Numbered from the stretch's first letter, positions 41,757 to 50,727 are shown. The stretch: DNA of 64,000 nucleotides from Haloparvum alkalitolerans (GCF_050122995.1 NZ_JBNLIA010000004.1:124001-188000), one strand, 5' to 3'. A program made the numbers and translations. Notes: generated from the sequence alone by a model not told the origin.

Positions 41757-42170
41757 TCATCCGAGCCGTTCGTCGAGGATCAGCCGCGTCTTCGTCGACT
41801 TGACTTCCTCCATCTCGCGCGCCTGCGAGATCAGGTCGTTGACGGCGCGGGTGTCGACCGCGTCGACGATCAGCACGATGTCCTCCTCGCCGGAGACCTG
41901 CCAGACGAAGTCGACCTCCTCCCAGTCGGTCATGCGCTCGCCGACCGCGCTCGTGTCGACGTTCATCTGCACCGAGATCTCGATCATCGCCTTCACGTTC
42001 CCCGTTCGCGTCGTCACCGTGAACCGCTCGATGACCCCCTCCTCGGTCATCCTGTCCACGCGGTTCCGCACGGTCCCCTCCGAGGTGCCGACGCGCTCGG
42101 CGATCTCCGTGTAGGGGGTTCGTGCGTCCCGTCGGAGGATCGAGAGGATCTGCCGGTCGAGGTCGTCCAT
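41757..42170 (-). CDS. Lrp/AsnC family transcription regulator
   Basis: A 137-residue regulator starting at ATG 42170. Residues 1-50 form a helix-turn-helix (MDDLDRQILSILRRDAR, VGTSEGTVRNRVDRMTEEGVI), then the alpha/beta ligand-binding domain (VKAMIEISVQMNVDTSAVGER, WQVSGEEDIVLIVDAV). It is the standard single-HTH Lrp size. It is divergent from carA, and a perfect palindrome lies between the two starts just above its own TATA element, so both autoregulation and control of carA are likely. Ligand unknown; an amino acid or pyrimidine-linked signal would fit. Confidence 0.92.
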   Translation of the reverse strand: MDDLDRQILSILRRDARTPYTEIAERVGTSEGTVRNRVDRMTEEGVIERFTVTTRTGNVKAMIEISVQMNVDTSAVGERMTDWEEVDFVWQVSGEEDIVLIVDAVDTRAVNDLISQAREMEEVKSTKTRLILDERLG

Positions 42171-42200
42171 GCCCGAGTGTACGCCCCCCGCCACTTACTC

Positions 42201-42217
42201 GTTACGAATATCGTAAC
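42201..42217. promoter_or_regulatory. Palindromic operator between Lrp gene and carA
   Basis: GTTACGAATATCGTAAC is a perfect 7+7 inverted repeat around ATA. It sits 31 bp above the regulator start, immediately next to its TATA-like element, and 25 bp before the carA TATA box. A second, weaker version (about 42252-42268, with TACG and TCGTAA arms) overlaps the carA start codon. Size and symmetry fit an Lrp-family dimer site. Binding itself is inferred. Confidence 0.7.
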
Positions 42218-42235
42218 TCTACTTCGAACGACGCA

Positions 42236-42242
42236 CTTATTA
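42236..42242 (+). promoter_or_regulatory. TATA-like box of carA
   Basis: CTTATTA is centred about 28 bp before the carA ATG at 42267, giving a leaderless transcript. It lies between the two palindromic elements, so a bound regulator could easily block or bend this promoter. Confidence 0.55.
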
Positions 42243-42266
42243 CGCTTCCTCCGTACGTATCTCGTA

Positions 42267-43328
42267 ATGACGGACGCCTACCTCGCGCTGGAGGACGGCC
42301 GCGTGTTCGAGGCGCGCGCGCGTGCTCCGGGGCAGACCCGCGGCGAACTGGTGTTCACGACCGCGTACACGGGGTACGAGGAGTCGCTCACCGACCCCTC
42401 CTACGCCCAGCAGGTGCTCACCTTCTCCTACCCGCTGATCGGGAACTACGGCGTCCGAGCCGAGCGGTTCGAGTCCGACACCGTCCAGCCGAGCGCCGCC
42501 ATCGCCCGCGAGTTCACGGACGACGTGGCGGAGTGGCTGGCCGGCGAGGGCGTCCCGGCGATCGACCACCTCGACACCCGCGAGATCGTGACGAGCGTCC
42601 GCGAGGAGGGCGCGATGGCCTGCGGGATCGCGGCGGGCGAGGACGCGACGCCGGAGGACGCGGTCGCGGAGATGGAGGCCTGCGTGCCGATGAGCGACCA
42701 CACCGACATCGGCGCGGAGGTGTCGGTCGACGAACCCGAAGTCCACGACGGCGGCGGCGACTACACCGTCGCGCTGCTGGACTGCGGCGCGAAGGGTTCG
42801 ATCATCGAGAACCTCACCGCCCGCGGCGCGGACGTGCACGTGCTCCCGTACGACGCGACGCCGGAGGCGGTCGAAGCCGTGAACCCCGACATCGTGTTCG
42901 TCTCCAACGGCCCGGGCGACCCGGAGAACTTCGAGGCCGCGCAGGCGGTCGCGGAGGCGTTCGCCGGCGACGTGCCGCTGGCCGGCATCTGCCTCGGCCA
43001 GCAGATCGTCGCCTCGGCGCTCGGCGGCTCGACCGAGAAGATGGCGTTCGGCCACCGCGGCGTCAACCAGCCCGTCCGCGACCTGGAGACGAACCGCGTC
43101 GTGATGACGACCCAGAACCACGGCTACACGGTCGCGGACCCCGGCCCGCTCGAGGTGACGCAGGTGAACGTCAACGACGACACCCCCGAGGGGCTCGACA
43201 GCGAGGACCTCGACATCATCACGCGCCAGTATCACCCCGAGGCCAACCCCGGCCCGAACGACAGCCTCGACTTCTTCGACGACGTGCTGGACCTGGCGAC
43301 CTCGCGCTCGCCCGTCACGGCCGACTGA
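42267..43328 (+). CDS. carA: Carbamoyl-phosphate synthase small (glutaminase) subunit
   Basis: A 353-residue protein that supplies ammonia from glutamine for carbamoyl phosphate, feeding arginine and pyrimidine synthesis. The N-terminal CarA domain has LVFTTAYTGYEESLTDPSYAQQVLTF in sections, and the C-terminal class I glutamine amidotransferase domain has C242 in AGICLGQQIV, with H323 and E325 in QYHPEANPGP. The triad is complete. carB is not in the window and the next gene is convergent, so the large subunit must be elsewhere. Expression is probably controlled by the adjacent Lrp protein through the operator near 42210. Confidence 0.95.
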   Translation: MTDAYLALEDGRVFEARARAPGQTRGELVFTTAYTGYEESLTDPSYAQQVLTFSYPLIGNYGVRAERFESDTVQPSAAIAREFTDDVAEWLAGEGVPAIDHLDTREIVTSVREEGAMACGIAAGEDATPEDAVAEMEACVPMSDHTDIGAEVSVDEPEVHDGGGDYTVALLDCGAKGSIIENLTARGADVHVLPYDATPEAVEAVNPDIVFVSNGPGDPENFEAAQAVAEAFAGDVPLAGICLGQQIVASALGGSTEKMAFGHRGVNQPVRDLETNRVVMTTQNHGYTVADPGPLEVTQVNVNDDTPEGLDSEDLDIITRQYHPEANPGPNDSLDFFDDVLDLATSRSPVTAD

Positions 43329-43363
43329 ACGCGGTCGGTCCGCTTCCGGCGGCTATTCCTCCA

Positions 43364-44194
43364 CTATTCTTCCCCGCCGAGCCACGCGAGCGCGTCCCGA
43401 CGGCGGTCGAGGAGCGTCCCGAGGTGGTCGGTCTCGGACGTGACGAGTCGGCCGCCCGTCGCCTCGACGAACTCCCGCGCGGGGCCGACCGGCGTGTTCT
43501 CGTCGCGCGTCCCGTGCCACGCGCGGACGGGACAGCTCGGTCGGCCGGGATCGAGCGAGCGGTCGCCGAACGCCCGCGTCTCGCGGGCGACGACGCCCGG
43601 TCCCTGCCGCAGCGCCTCGTGGAAGTCCGCCGCGACGGCCGCGGCGGTCGGCTCCGGCACGTCGCGATCGGTGTACTGGCCGACGACGGCGTCCGATCCG
43701 ACCACCCGGGCGACTGCGGCGGAGAGTCGGAAGAGAAGGGGGACCGCGTACGGGACCCGGGAGAGCGTGACGAGGCCGTTGTCGGCCGGCGGGACGACGG
43801 TGCTGACCAGCCCGAGCCGAGTCGCCCAGTCGCGTTCCGCCGCCGCGACCGCGAAAGGCCCGCCGCCGGAGAACCCGAGGACGGCCGCGCGGTCGATCGA
43901 CGCGGCCTCGCGCAGCGCCGTCAGGTCAGCGCCCCAGTCGCGCCACGTCCAGTCGCTCGGCGGCGGCGACGAGCGTCCCGCTCCCGGCCGGTCGGGGACG
44001 ATCAGCCGGACGTCCGCCGCGGCGGCCGCCTCGTCGAACAGCGCGGCGAACAGCCGCGACCCGGGCGTGCCGTGATGGGCGACGACCGGGGCGCCGTCCG
44101 GCGCGCCGCAGGTGGCGTACGCGAGCGTCCGGCCGTCGGGGAGCGAGCACGCGTCGGTCGCGAGGGTTTCTCGCGGATCCGTCGTGGAGGGCAT
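43364..44194 (-). CDS. Alpha/beta hydrolase
   Basis: A 276-residue alpha/beta-hydrolase-fold protein starting at 44194. It has the oxyanion segment HHGTPGSRLF (41-50), the nucleophile S109 in LGFSGGGP, an acid in WHGTRDENTP and a late His in ETDHLG. The set is intact, so an esterase, lipase or epoxide/haloacid-type hydrolase activity is plausible. The substrate cannot be read from sequence. The pyrimidine-rich stretch between this gene and carA (43335-43370) probably terminates both converging transcripts. Confidence 0.85.
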   Translation of the reverse strand: MPSTTDPRETLATDACSLPDGRTLAYATCGAPDGAPVVAHHGTPGSRLFAALFDEAAAAADVRLIVPDRPGAGRSSPPPSDWTWRDWGADLTALREAASIDRAAVLGFSGGGPFAVAAAERDWATRLGLVSTVVPPADNGLVTLSRVPYAVPLLFRLSAAVARVVGSDAVVGQYTDRDVPEPTAAAVAADFHEALRQGPGVVARETRAFGDRSLDPGRPSCPVRAWHGTRDENTPVGPAREFVEATGGRLVTSETDHLGTLLDRRRDALAWLGGEE

Positions 44195-44306
44195 CGTCCA
44201 GCGCTTCGTGTCGCCCCATAAATGGGTTTGCGGTCTCGATCGGGCGGACGCGGACCGGTCGACGAGAGGAGTGAGACGGGACCGACGGGGGTGACGGAAC
44301 CGACGC

Positions 44307-45215
44307 TCAGCGCAGCCAGGACGCGATCCGCGCGAGCCGGTGTGCGCCCTGGAGCGCGCCCACGCGGGCGGTCGAGGCGGCGCGGAACGCCGCCCACTTG
44401 GCAGTCGCGGCGCTTCTGACCGCGCCCGTCTTCGCGTAGTAACCCGACTTGCGCGCGGCCGCGATGGCGTAGTGGCGCGCCGCCATCGGGACCGGCGCGC
44501 GCTTGCCGCTGACGGTGGTCGAGCCCGCGCGGACCGCGTCGAGGACCTCGTCGGCGGTCACCTCGGCCGCGGACGCCGCGCCCTCGATCTCCACTTCCGT
44601 GAACGCGCGGCCGACGTACTGGAGTGTGTGGGCGTCGCTGGCGGCGACGCCCGGCAGGTCGTGGACCGTCGCGAACCGCCGCGCCTTGCGGTTGCGGTAG
44701 CCCGTGAACAGCCAGGCGTTGAACACCTCGACCGCGTCGACGCCGCGCCGCGGGGGGACGCGGTCGGGGGCCTCCGCGTCGGCGTCGCCGTCCCCGCCGG
44801 CGGCGTCTCCTGCCGCCCCGTCTGGTTCGTCGCTCGGAACCGGGACGTGTCTGCGCCGGACGCCGTGCCGCGACCGCTGGAAGGGGTGGGGAACGACCGC
44901 GACGCCGCCGTGGTCGTGGATCCACGCGACCGTCTCGTCGTAGGGGGCGCGGTGGGGCGGCATCTCCTCGACGCCGAGCGCGAGCAGGTGGCCGTGCGCG
45001 GTCGACACCTCCACGCCGGGGATGCCGATCAGGCCGTACTCCGGGGCCAACTCGGCCGCGCGGAGCGACTCGCTCATCGTGTCGTGGTCCGTGATGACCA
45101 CCGCGTCGAGGCCGATGTCCGCCGCGTGCTCCAAGATCAGCTCCACCGGCTCGTGGCCGTCGTAGCTGTCCTCGGAGTGGACGTGCGGGTCGATGCGGAC
45201 GGTGGCGCGCTGCAC
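44307..45215 (-). CDS. PHP-domain phosphoesterase
   Basis: A 302-residue protein of the PHP (polymerase and histidinol phosphatase) fold. Metal ligands are recognisable: H11-x-H13 and D16 in DPHVHSEDSYDG, D43-H44-D45 in ITDHDTMSES, E69 in IPGVEVSTAHGH and a His in VVPHPFQRSRHG. After a haloarchaeal acidic insertion the family's VFNAWLFTGYRNRKARRFA and ASDAHTLQYVGRAFTEVE follow, the last giving another Asp-x-His. The C-terminal 60 residues are basic and helical and could bind membrane or nucleic acid. It may hydrolyse nucleotide or sugar phosphates; substrate unknown. Confidence 0.88.
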   Translation of the reverse strand: MQRATVRIDPHVHSEDSYDGHEPVELILEHAADIGLDAVVITDHDTMSESLRAAELAPEYGLIGIPGVEVSTAHGHLLALGVEEMPPHRAPYDETVAWIHDHGGVAVVPHPFQRSRHGVRRRHVPVPSDEPDGAAGDAAGGDGDADAEAPDRVPPRRGVDAVEVFNAWLFTGYRNRKARRFATVHDLPGVAASDAHTLQYVGRAFTEVEIEGAASAAEVTADEVLDAVRAGSTTVSGKRAPVPMAARHYAIAAARKSGYYAKTGAVRSAATAKWAAFRAASTARVGALQGAHRLARIASWLR

Positions 45216-45236
45216 GGGGACCGATAGGACGCTCGG

Positions 45237-45245
45237 CTATATAAG
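45237..45245 (-). promoter_or_regulatory. TATA-like box of PHP gene
   Basis: On the minus strand the sequence CTTATATAG is centred 26 bp upstream of the PHP start at 45215, a clear leaderless promoter. A separate AT-rich element, ATAAGATAAAC at about 45267-45278, on the plus strand probably serves the divergent Rieske gene at 45306. Confidence 0.6.
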
Positions 45246-45305
45246 ACCGTCCGCCGGCGGCAGATACATAAGATAAACTACAAGAACGCGCTTCAGGGAA
45301 CGGTT

Positions 45306-47066
45306 ATGGCCCGGGATCCAGTACGAACGATCATGAGCGTTCCCGAGACGCACGAGGCGGCGGTCGAGCTGGACGAACTGCGGGAGTCGGGCCGCGAACT
45401 GGTCGCGCTCGACGGCGTGCCGATCGCGGTGTTCCACCACGAGGGCGAGGTCCGCGCGGTGAACAACCGGTGTCCGCACATGGGGTTCCCGCTCACCGAG
45501 GGGACCGTCGACGAGGGGATCCTCACCTGCGAGTGGCACCACGCGCGCTTCGAGCTCTCCTGCGGGAACACCTTCGACCCGTGGGCCGACGACGTGGAGA
45601 CGTACCCCACCCTGGTCGAGGACGGCACCGTTTACGTGAACCCGAACCCGGAGCGCGACCGTCCCCCGGCCGAACACTGGCGGGAGCGGCTGGAGGACGG
45701 CCTCGAGCGGAACATTCGGCTGGTGATCGCCAAGTCCGCGGTCGGGCTGGCGGACGCCGGCGTGCCGGTGTCCGAGCAGTTGGAGGCGGGCGTCGCGTTC
45801 GGCACGCGGTACCGGCAGGGGGGCTGGTCGTCCGGGCTCACCATCTTCACGGCGCTGTCGAACGTCGCGGGGGACCTCGACCCGCAGGACCGCCAGCGCG
45901 CGATGTATCAGGGGCTGACCGAGGTGGCGAGCGACTGCGCCGACGAGCCGCCGAAGTTCGAGGAGGACGAGTTCGACACGCGCGAGGTCCCCTACGACCG
46001 CCTGAAGGAGTGGTTCCGCGACTGCGTCGAGGTCCGCGACCCGGACGGCGCCGAGCGGTGTCTGCGCACCGCGGTCGCCTGCGGCTACGACGACGCCGAG
46101 CTCGCGGAGATCGTCGCCGCGGCGGCGACCGACCACCGCTACCTCTCGACGGGTCACGCGTTCGACCACTTCAACAAGGCGACCGAGGCGCTCGACCGGA
46201 TCGGCTGGGACGAGGCGGACGCGGTGCTGTCGAGCCTCGTGGAGAACCTCACGGGCGCCGAGCGCAGCGAGGAGCTGGCCGAGTGGCGCCGCCCCGACGA
46301 CCTCGCCGGCATGTGCGAGGACCTGTTCGACCGCCTCGACGACCTCGTCGCGGCCGGAGAGGGCGAAGAATGGACCGAGCCGGACGACTTCACCGAGACG
46401 CTCCGCGGATCGGAGCCGGAACCGATCTTCGACGCGCTGGCGGCGGCCATCAGGAACGGCGCGACCGTGGAGCAGCTCGCGGGCGCGGTGGCGTACGCGG
46501 CCGCGACGCGGGTCGCGCGGTTCGGGACGAGCAACGAGTTCGTCGACTGGAACACCGTCCACCACACGTTCACCTACGCGAATGCGGTCCACCGCACCAG
46601 CGAGCGCGTGGACGCCCCCGAGCTCTACCGCGGCGTCGTCGACGCGGCCGTCAACGTCTACCTCGACCGGTTCCTCAACACGCCGCCCGCGCCGTATCCC
46701 GACCCGGCGCCGGACGCGGACCCCGAGGAGGCGCTCTCTGACCTCCGGCTGTGCTTCGAGACCGAGGGCGAGGTCGACGCGGCGGCGCGGGCGACCGCCC
46801 GCTACCTCGACGGCGGCGGCGATCCGGACCGGCTGAAGGCGGAACTCGGCAACGCGCTGCTGGTCGAGGACGCGAACTTCCACACGTTCCAGGCGCTGGA
46901 GGCGGCGTTCTCGCAGTACGACCGCCGCGACGACCCCGCGGAGCGCCGCCTCCTGCTCGTCGCGCTCGCTCGGTACATGGCCGCCCACTTCCCGACCCGC
47001 CGCGAGCGCGAGGGGACCTTCTCGATCGCCACGCGGCTCCACCGCGGCGAGTCGGTCCACGAGTAG
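45306..47066 (+). CDS. Rieske [2Fe-2S] domain fused to a large helical domain
   Basis: A 586-residue protein. Residues about 10-112 form a Rieske domain with both ligand pairs: C56-P-H58 (RCPHMGFPL) and C75-x2-H78 (CEWHHARFEL). The remaining ~470 residues are almost all helical, with several His-containing segments (AATDHRYLSTGHAFDHFNKATEALD, WNTVHHTFTYANAVHR, EDANFHTFQALEAAFSQYD) that could bind another metal or cofactor. There is no membrane helix. The start may be ATG 45306 or 45333; the TATA spacing supports the first. It could be a redox enzyme whose iron-sulfur domain feeds electrons to the helical part. Its reaction is unknown. Confidence 0.82.
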   Translation: MARDPVRTIMSVPETHEAAVELDELRESGRELVALDGVPIAVFHHEGEVRAVNNRCPHMGFPLTEGTVDEGILTCEWHHARFELSCGNTFDPWADDVETYPTLVEDGTVYVNPNPERDRPPAEHWRERLEDGLERNIRLVIAKSAVGLADAGVPVSEQLEAGVAFGTRYRQGGWSSGLTIFTALSNVAGDLDPQDRQRAMYQGLTEVASDCADEPPKFEEDEFDTREVPYDRLKEWFRDCVEVRDPDGAERCLRTAVACGYDDAELAEIVAAAATDHRYLSTGHAFDHFNKATEALDRIGWDEADAVLSSLVENLTGAERSEELAEWRRPDDLAGMCEDLFDRLDDLVAAGEGEEWTEPDDFTETLRGSEPEPIFDALAAAIRNGATVEQLAGAVAYAAATRVARFGTSNEFVDWNTVHHTFTYANAVHRTSERVDAPELYRGVVDAAVNVYLDRFLNTPPAPYPDPAPDADPEEALSDLRLCFETEGEVDAAARATARYLDGGGDPDRLKAELGNALLVEDANFHTFQALEAAFSQYDRRDDPAERRLLLVALARYMAAHFPTRREREGTFSIATRLHRGESVHE

Positions 47067-47172
47067 GGCGCGGTGCGCGGTGCGGAGGCGCCCGTCACGG
47101 CCTCGTTCCGGCCCGAACCGGGGTGACCCGGCCGGTGAAACCTTTTTCCGCGCGCCTCGCCGACGTACGGCC

Positions 47173-47832
47173 ATGTACGACGCCGTCGTGTTCGACAACG
47201 ACGGGGTGTTAGTCGGTCGGACGCCGTTCGACACGCTCCGCGAGGCCGCCTGGGACGCCTTCGAGAGCGCCGGCGTGGAGGACCCGGACCTGGCCCACGT
47301 GGACGACGTGGCCGCGGGCGTGACGCCGGGCGACCTGGCGTCCCTATGCGACCGGTACGACCTCGACCCCGGCGAGTTCTGGACCCTCCGCGACCGGGTG
47401 GCGAGCGAGGCGCAGGTGCGCGACGCCCGGTCCGGCCGCAAGACGCCCTACGACGACGTGGACGTGCTCCGGGAGTTCGACGCCGAACTCGGCGTCGTCT
47501 CCTCGAACCAGCAGGCGACCGTGGACTTCCTGCTCGACCACTTCGGGCTCGACGCCCACTTCGGGACGGCCTACGGCCGCGAGCCGACGATCGCCAGTCT
47601 CTCGCGTAAGAAGCCCTCGCCGTACTACATCGAGCGCGCGCTGGAGGACCTCGAGGCCGACACCGCGCTGTTCGTCGGCGACAACGAGTCCGACATCGAG
47701 GCGGCCGACAACGCGGGCGTTGACTCCGCATTTATCCGACGGCCGCACCGGCGGGACTTCGAGTTGAGCCGCCAGCCCACCTACGAGGTGACGGACCTCC
47801 ACGACCTGGTGAGCATCTGCGGCCGACGGTAG
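47173..47832 (+). CDS. HAD-superfamily hydrolase
   Basis: A 219-residue HAD phosphatase starting at ATG 47173 (MYDAVVFDNDGVLVGRTPFD). Motif 1 is FDNDG with D8 and D10 as nucleophile and acid, SSNQQATVDFLL contributes motif 2 (first Ser), KKPSPYYIERAL gives the motif 3 Lys, and FVGDNESDIEAADNAG is motif 4. The helical cap between motifs 1 and 2 is the phosphoglycolate-phosphatase type. Substrate is unpredictable. It lies 107 bp after the Rieske gene and 96 bp before pyrH. Confidence 0.9.
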   Translation: MYDAVVFDNDGVLVGRTPFDTLREAAWDAFESAGVEDPDLAHVDDVAAGVTPGDLASLCDRYDLDPGEFWTLRDRVASEAQVRDARSGRKTPYDDVDVLREFDAELGVVSSNQQATVDFLLDHFGLDAHFGTAYGREPTIASLSRKKPSPYYIERALEDLEADTALFVGDNESDIEAADNAGVDSAFIRRPHRRDFELSRQPTYEVTDLHDLVSICGRR

Positions 47833-47896
47833 GGCGGCCGGAGTCGCTCCCGCACCGTCCCGCAACCGCCCGTCGCGCTCGGCGGGGCTTGATAAT

Positions 47897-47904
47897 CCTT
47901 AAGA
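47897..47904 (+). promoter_or_regulatory. TATA-like box of pyrH-lysS operon
   Basis: CCTTAAGA is centred about 28 bp upstream of the pyrH ATG at 47929, giving a leaderless transcript that should run through lysS and the following zinc-ribbon gene. Confidence 0.55.
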
Positions 47905-47928
47905 GCGGCACGGCGGAACTCATCCGTA

Positions 47929-48648
47929 ATGAGAGTCGTCGTTTCTATCGGCGGGAGCGTGCTCGCGCCGGATCTCGATTCGGACCGCGTGGCGGCCCAC
48001 GCCGACGCGATCCGGACGTTGGCCGACGAGGGGTGTGAGATCGGCGTCGTCGTCGGCGGGGGCGGCGTCGCCCGCGACTACATCGGCGCCGCCCGCGAGC
48101 TGGGCGCCAACGAGGTCCAGCTCGACAAGCTCGGCATCGGGGTCACGCGGCTCAACGCCCGCCTCCTGATCGCGGCGCTGGGCCAGCGCGCGACCCTCTC
48201 GCCCGCGGAGGAGTACGACGACGCGGCGGCGGCGCTCCGCCGCGGCGAGGTGGCGGTGATGGGCGGCGTGATGCCCGGACAGACGACCGACGCCGTGGCG
48301 GCTGCGTTCGCGGAGTCGGTCGACGCCGACCTGCTCGTGTACGCCACCAGCGCCGACGGCGTCTACGACGCGGACCCCAACGAAACCTCCGACGCCGAGC
48401 AGTTCGCGTCGCTGTCGCCCGCCGACTTGGTCGACATCGTCGTCCCCATGAGCCGGGACGCGGGCGCGTCCGCGCCGGTCGACCTGCTCGCGGCCAAGCT
48501 CATCGACCGGGCGAGCATCCGGTCGCTGGTGCTCGACGGCACGGACCCGGAGGTGCTGGTCGACGCGGTCCTCCGCGGCGAGCACAGCGGTACCGACGTG
48601 GTGCCGGAGGGGACCGCCGAGCCGACCTACTGGGCGCAGGAGGAATAG
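47929..48648 (+). CDS. pyrH: Uridylate kinase (archaeal type)
   Basis: A 239-residue amino-acid-kinase-fold UMP kinase, making UDP from UMP in pyrimidine synthesis. MRVVVSIGGSVLAPDLD is the phosphate-binding start, VVVGGGGVARDYIGAARELGANEVQLDKLGIGVTRLNARLL in parts is diagnostic of archaeal PyrH, and YATSADGVYDADPNE and GASAPVDLLAAKLIDRASI complete the fold. Length is normal. Its TAG stop is followed immediately by the lysS ATG. Confidence 0.96.
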   Translation: MRVVVSIGGSVLAPDLDSDRVAAHADAIRTLADEGCEIGVVVGGGGVARDYIGAARELGANEVQLDKLGIGVTRLNARLLIAALGQRATLSPAEEYDDAAAALRRGEVAVMGGVMPGQTTDAVAAAFAESVDADLLVYATSADGVYDADPNETSDAEQFASLSPADLVDIVVPMSRDAGASAPVDLLAAKLIDRASIRSLVLDGTDPEVLVDAVLRGEHSGTDVVPEGTAEPTYWAQEE

Positions 48649-50337
48649 ATGAGCGCCGACGACCGCCGCGACCCCCACACGCTGCCGACGGGCGACGATG
48701 CGAGCGAGCCGGGAGCGGAGGACGGCGAGGGCGAGCCGACCCATCACGCCTTCTGGGCGGACGCGGTCGCGGACGCCGTGGAGGCGCGCGACCCCGACGA
48801 TCCGGTCGTGATCAAGGGCGGCGTCTCGCCCTCGGGGGTCGCGCACCTCGGCAACTTCAACGAGATCATCCGCGGCTACTTCGTCGCCGAGGTCCTGCGC
48901 GAGCGCGGTCACGAGGTCCGGCAGGTGTTCACCTCCGACGACAAGGACCCCCTCCGGAAGGTGCCGCGAAAGCTCGCGGACCCGGACGGCAACATCGTCG
49001 GTCTCGGCGAGGTCGACGCGGGCGCGCTCGGGCGCAACCTCGGCAAGCCGTACACGGACATCCCGGACCCGTTCGGCGAGAAGGAGTCGTACGCGGCCCA
49101 CTTCGCGTCCCTCCTCAAGGCGGACGCCGACCGGCTCGGCGTCCCCGTCGAGATGGTCTCGAACACCGACCTGTACGCGGACGGCACCTTCGAGCCGGTG
49201 GTCCGCAAGGCGCTCGAGCGCGTCGACGACGCCCGAGAGGTCCTGGGACAGTACCAGGACAAGGTCGACGAGACGTACGTCCCGTTCAACCCGGTGTGCG
49301 CGGAGTGCGGCAAGGTGACGGAGGCGGTGACCGCGGTCGACCTCGAGGCCGGCACGGTCGAGTACGAGTGCACCGGCATGGAGGCCGGCGGCAACGAGAT
49401 CGAGGGCTGCGGCCACGCGGGCACCGCGACGTTCCGCGAGGGGAAGCTCCCGTGGCGCTTCGAGTGGCCCGGCCAGTGGGGCGTCCTCGGCGTCGACTTC
49501 GAGCCCTTCGGCAAGGACCACGCCGAGGGGTCGTGGCCCTCCGGCGTCGACATCGCGGAGAACGTCCTCGACGTGGAGCCGCCGGTGCCGATGGTGTACG
49601 AGTGGTTCACGCTGAACGGCGAGGCGCTCTCCTCGTCGGCGGGCAACATCGTCACCGTCCCGGAGATCCTCGACCTGCTGGAGCCGGAGGTGCTGCGCTA
49701 CTTCTTCGCGCTCGACCCGAAGAAGGCGCGCGACCTGAACCTGGAGCGGCTCGACCAGCTCGTCGACCGCTTCGACCGCTTCGAGCGCGCCTACTTCGGC
49801 GAGGTGGACGACGAGGAGCTGACGCGCTTCGCTGAGCGCGCCTATCCCTTCGTGGTCGAGGAGGTCCGCGAGGAGCGCGTCCGGCTCCCGTACACGTTCG
49901 CGGCCGTCCTCGGCATGGTCGAGGACCTCGACTTTCGCGAGCAGTTGGCCCGCGACGAGGGGCACTTCGACGCGGACACGCCCGACTGGGCGGTCGCGGA
50001 CGCGCTCAAGCGCGTCGAGAAGGCCCGCGCGTGGGCCGAGCGCATGGACAACGAGTACAACTACCGGCTGCAGACGGAGCTCCCGGCGGCGGAGTTCGAC
50101 GCGGACGTGGCGGCCGCGCTCGACGACCTCGCCGACTTCGTCGCGGCGGGCCACGACGGCGAGGCGATCCAGGGCGAGATGTACGAGACCGCCCGCAGAC
50201 ACGACATCGAGGTCTCGGACTTCTTCGCGGCCGGCTACCGCCTCTTCTTCGACGAGACGCAGGGCCCGCGGCTCGGCGAGTTCCTCGGCGAACTGGAGAC
50301 CGACTTCGTCGTCGAGCGCCTGCGCCGGGAGGCCTGA
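48649..50337 (+). CDS. lysS: Lysyl-tRNA synthetase, class I
   Basis: A 562-residue class I LysRS, the archaeal form that replaces the class II enzyme. The HIGH-equivalent is HLGN (66-69) in SPSGVAHLGNFNEI; the KMSKS-equivalent is SSSAGN (328-333) after NGEAL. Two cysteine pairs, C217/C220 and C241/C254, probably bind zinc. GQWGVLGVDFEPFGKDHAEGSWPSGVDIAE carries the lysine-binding region in pieces. The C-terminal helical domain binds the anticodon. The first 30 residues are an acidic haloarchaeal extension. It follows pyrH with no gap. Confidence 0.96.
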   Translation: MSADDRRDPHTLPTGDDASEPGAEDGEGEPTHHAFWADAVADAVEARDPDDPVVIKGGVSPSGVAHLGNFNEIIRGYFVAEVLRERGHEVRQVFTSDDKDPLRKVPRKLADPDGNIVGLGEVDAGALGRNLGKPYTDIPDPFGEKESYAAHFASLLKADADRLGVPVEMVSNTDLYADGTFEPVVRKALERVDDAREVLGQYQDKVDETYVPFNPVCAECGKVTEAVTAVDLEAGTVEYECTGMEAGGNEIEGCGHAGTATFREGKLPWRFEWPGQWGVLGVDFEPFGKDHAEGSWPSGVDIAENVLDVEPPVPMVYEWFTLNGEALSSSAGNIVTVPEILDLLEPEVLRYFFALDPKKARDLNLERLDQLVDRFDRFERAYFGEVDDEELTRFAERAYPFVVEEVREERVRLPYTFAAVLGMVEDLDFREQLARDEGHFDADTPDWAVADALKRVEKARAWAERMDNEYNYRLQTELPAAEFDADVAAALDDLADFVAAGHDGEAIQGEMYETARRHDIEVSDFFAAGYRLFFDETQGPRLGEFLGELETDFVVERLRREA

Positions 50338-50343
50338 TCGACC

Positions 50344-50727
50344 GTGCCCGAGGACCGCTCGCTGGACGACTTCGCGGGCGAGACTGACGAGGCGGGCGAG
50401 ACTGACGAGGCGGGCGAGACTGACGAGACGGCCGAGGAGGCCGACGCGTCGTCGGACGCGCCCGCGGAGTCGACGCAGGACGGTTCGGAGTCGGAGCGGA
50501 CCGATACGGACTCGGGCGATGCCGCCGCCGACTCGGAAACCGATAGCGTCGACGCGGCCGAAGACCCGGAAGCCGACCCGGGCGACGCGGCGGTCGATCC
50601 GGACCCGGCGACGCCGACAGCCGACTGGACCACCGACGGCGTCGCCTGCGAGCGCTGCGGCGCGACCGTCGAGCGCCGGTGGCTCGACGACGGCGACCGC
50701 GTCTGTGCCGACTGCAAGGCGTGGTAG
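50344..50727 (+). CDS. Zinc-ribbon protein with acidic repeat N-terminus
   Basis: A 127-residue protein starting at GTG 50344, 6 bp after lysS. Residues 10-90 are disordered and highly acidic and include three GETDEA-type repeats encoded by an 18-bp unit repeated at 50374, 50392 and 50410. The last 28 residues form a zinc ribbon with C102-x2-C105 and C121-x2-C124 (ACERCGATVERRWLDDGDRVCADC). It is a haloarchaeal family found behind lysS; its role is unknown. It could help tRNA or ribosome contacts, but that is guesswork. Confidence 0.78.
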   Translation: MPEDRSLDDFAGETDEAGETDEAGETDETAEEADASSDAPAESTQDGSESERTDTDSGDAAADSETDSVDAAEDPEADPGDAAVDPDPATPTADWTTDGVACERCGATVERRWLDDGDRVCADCKAW

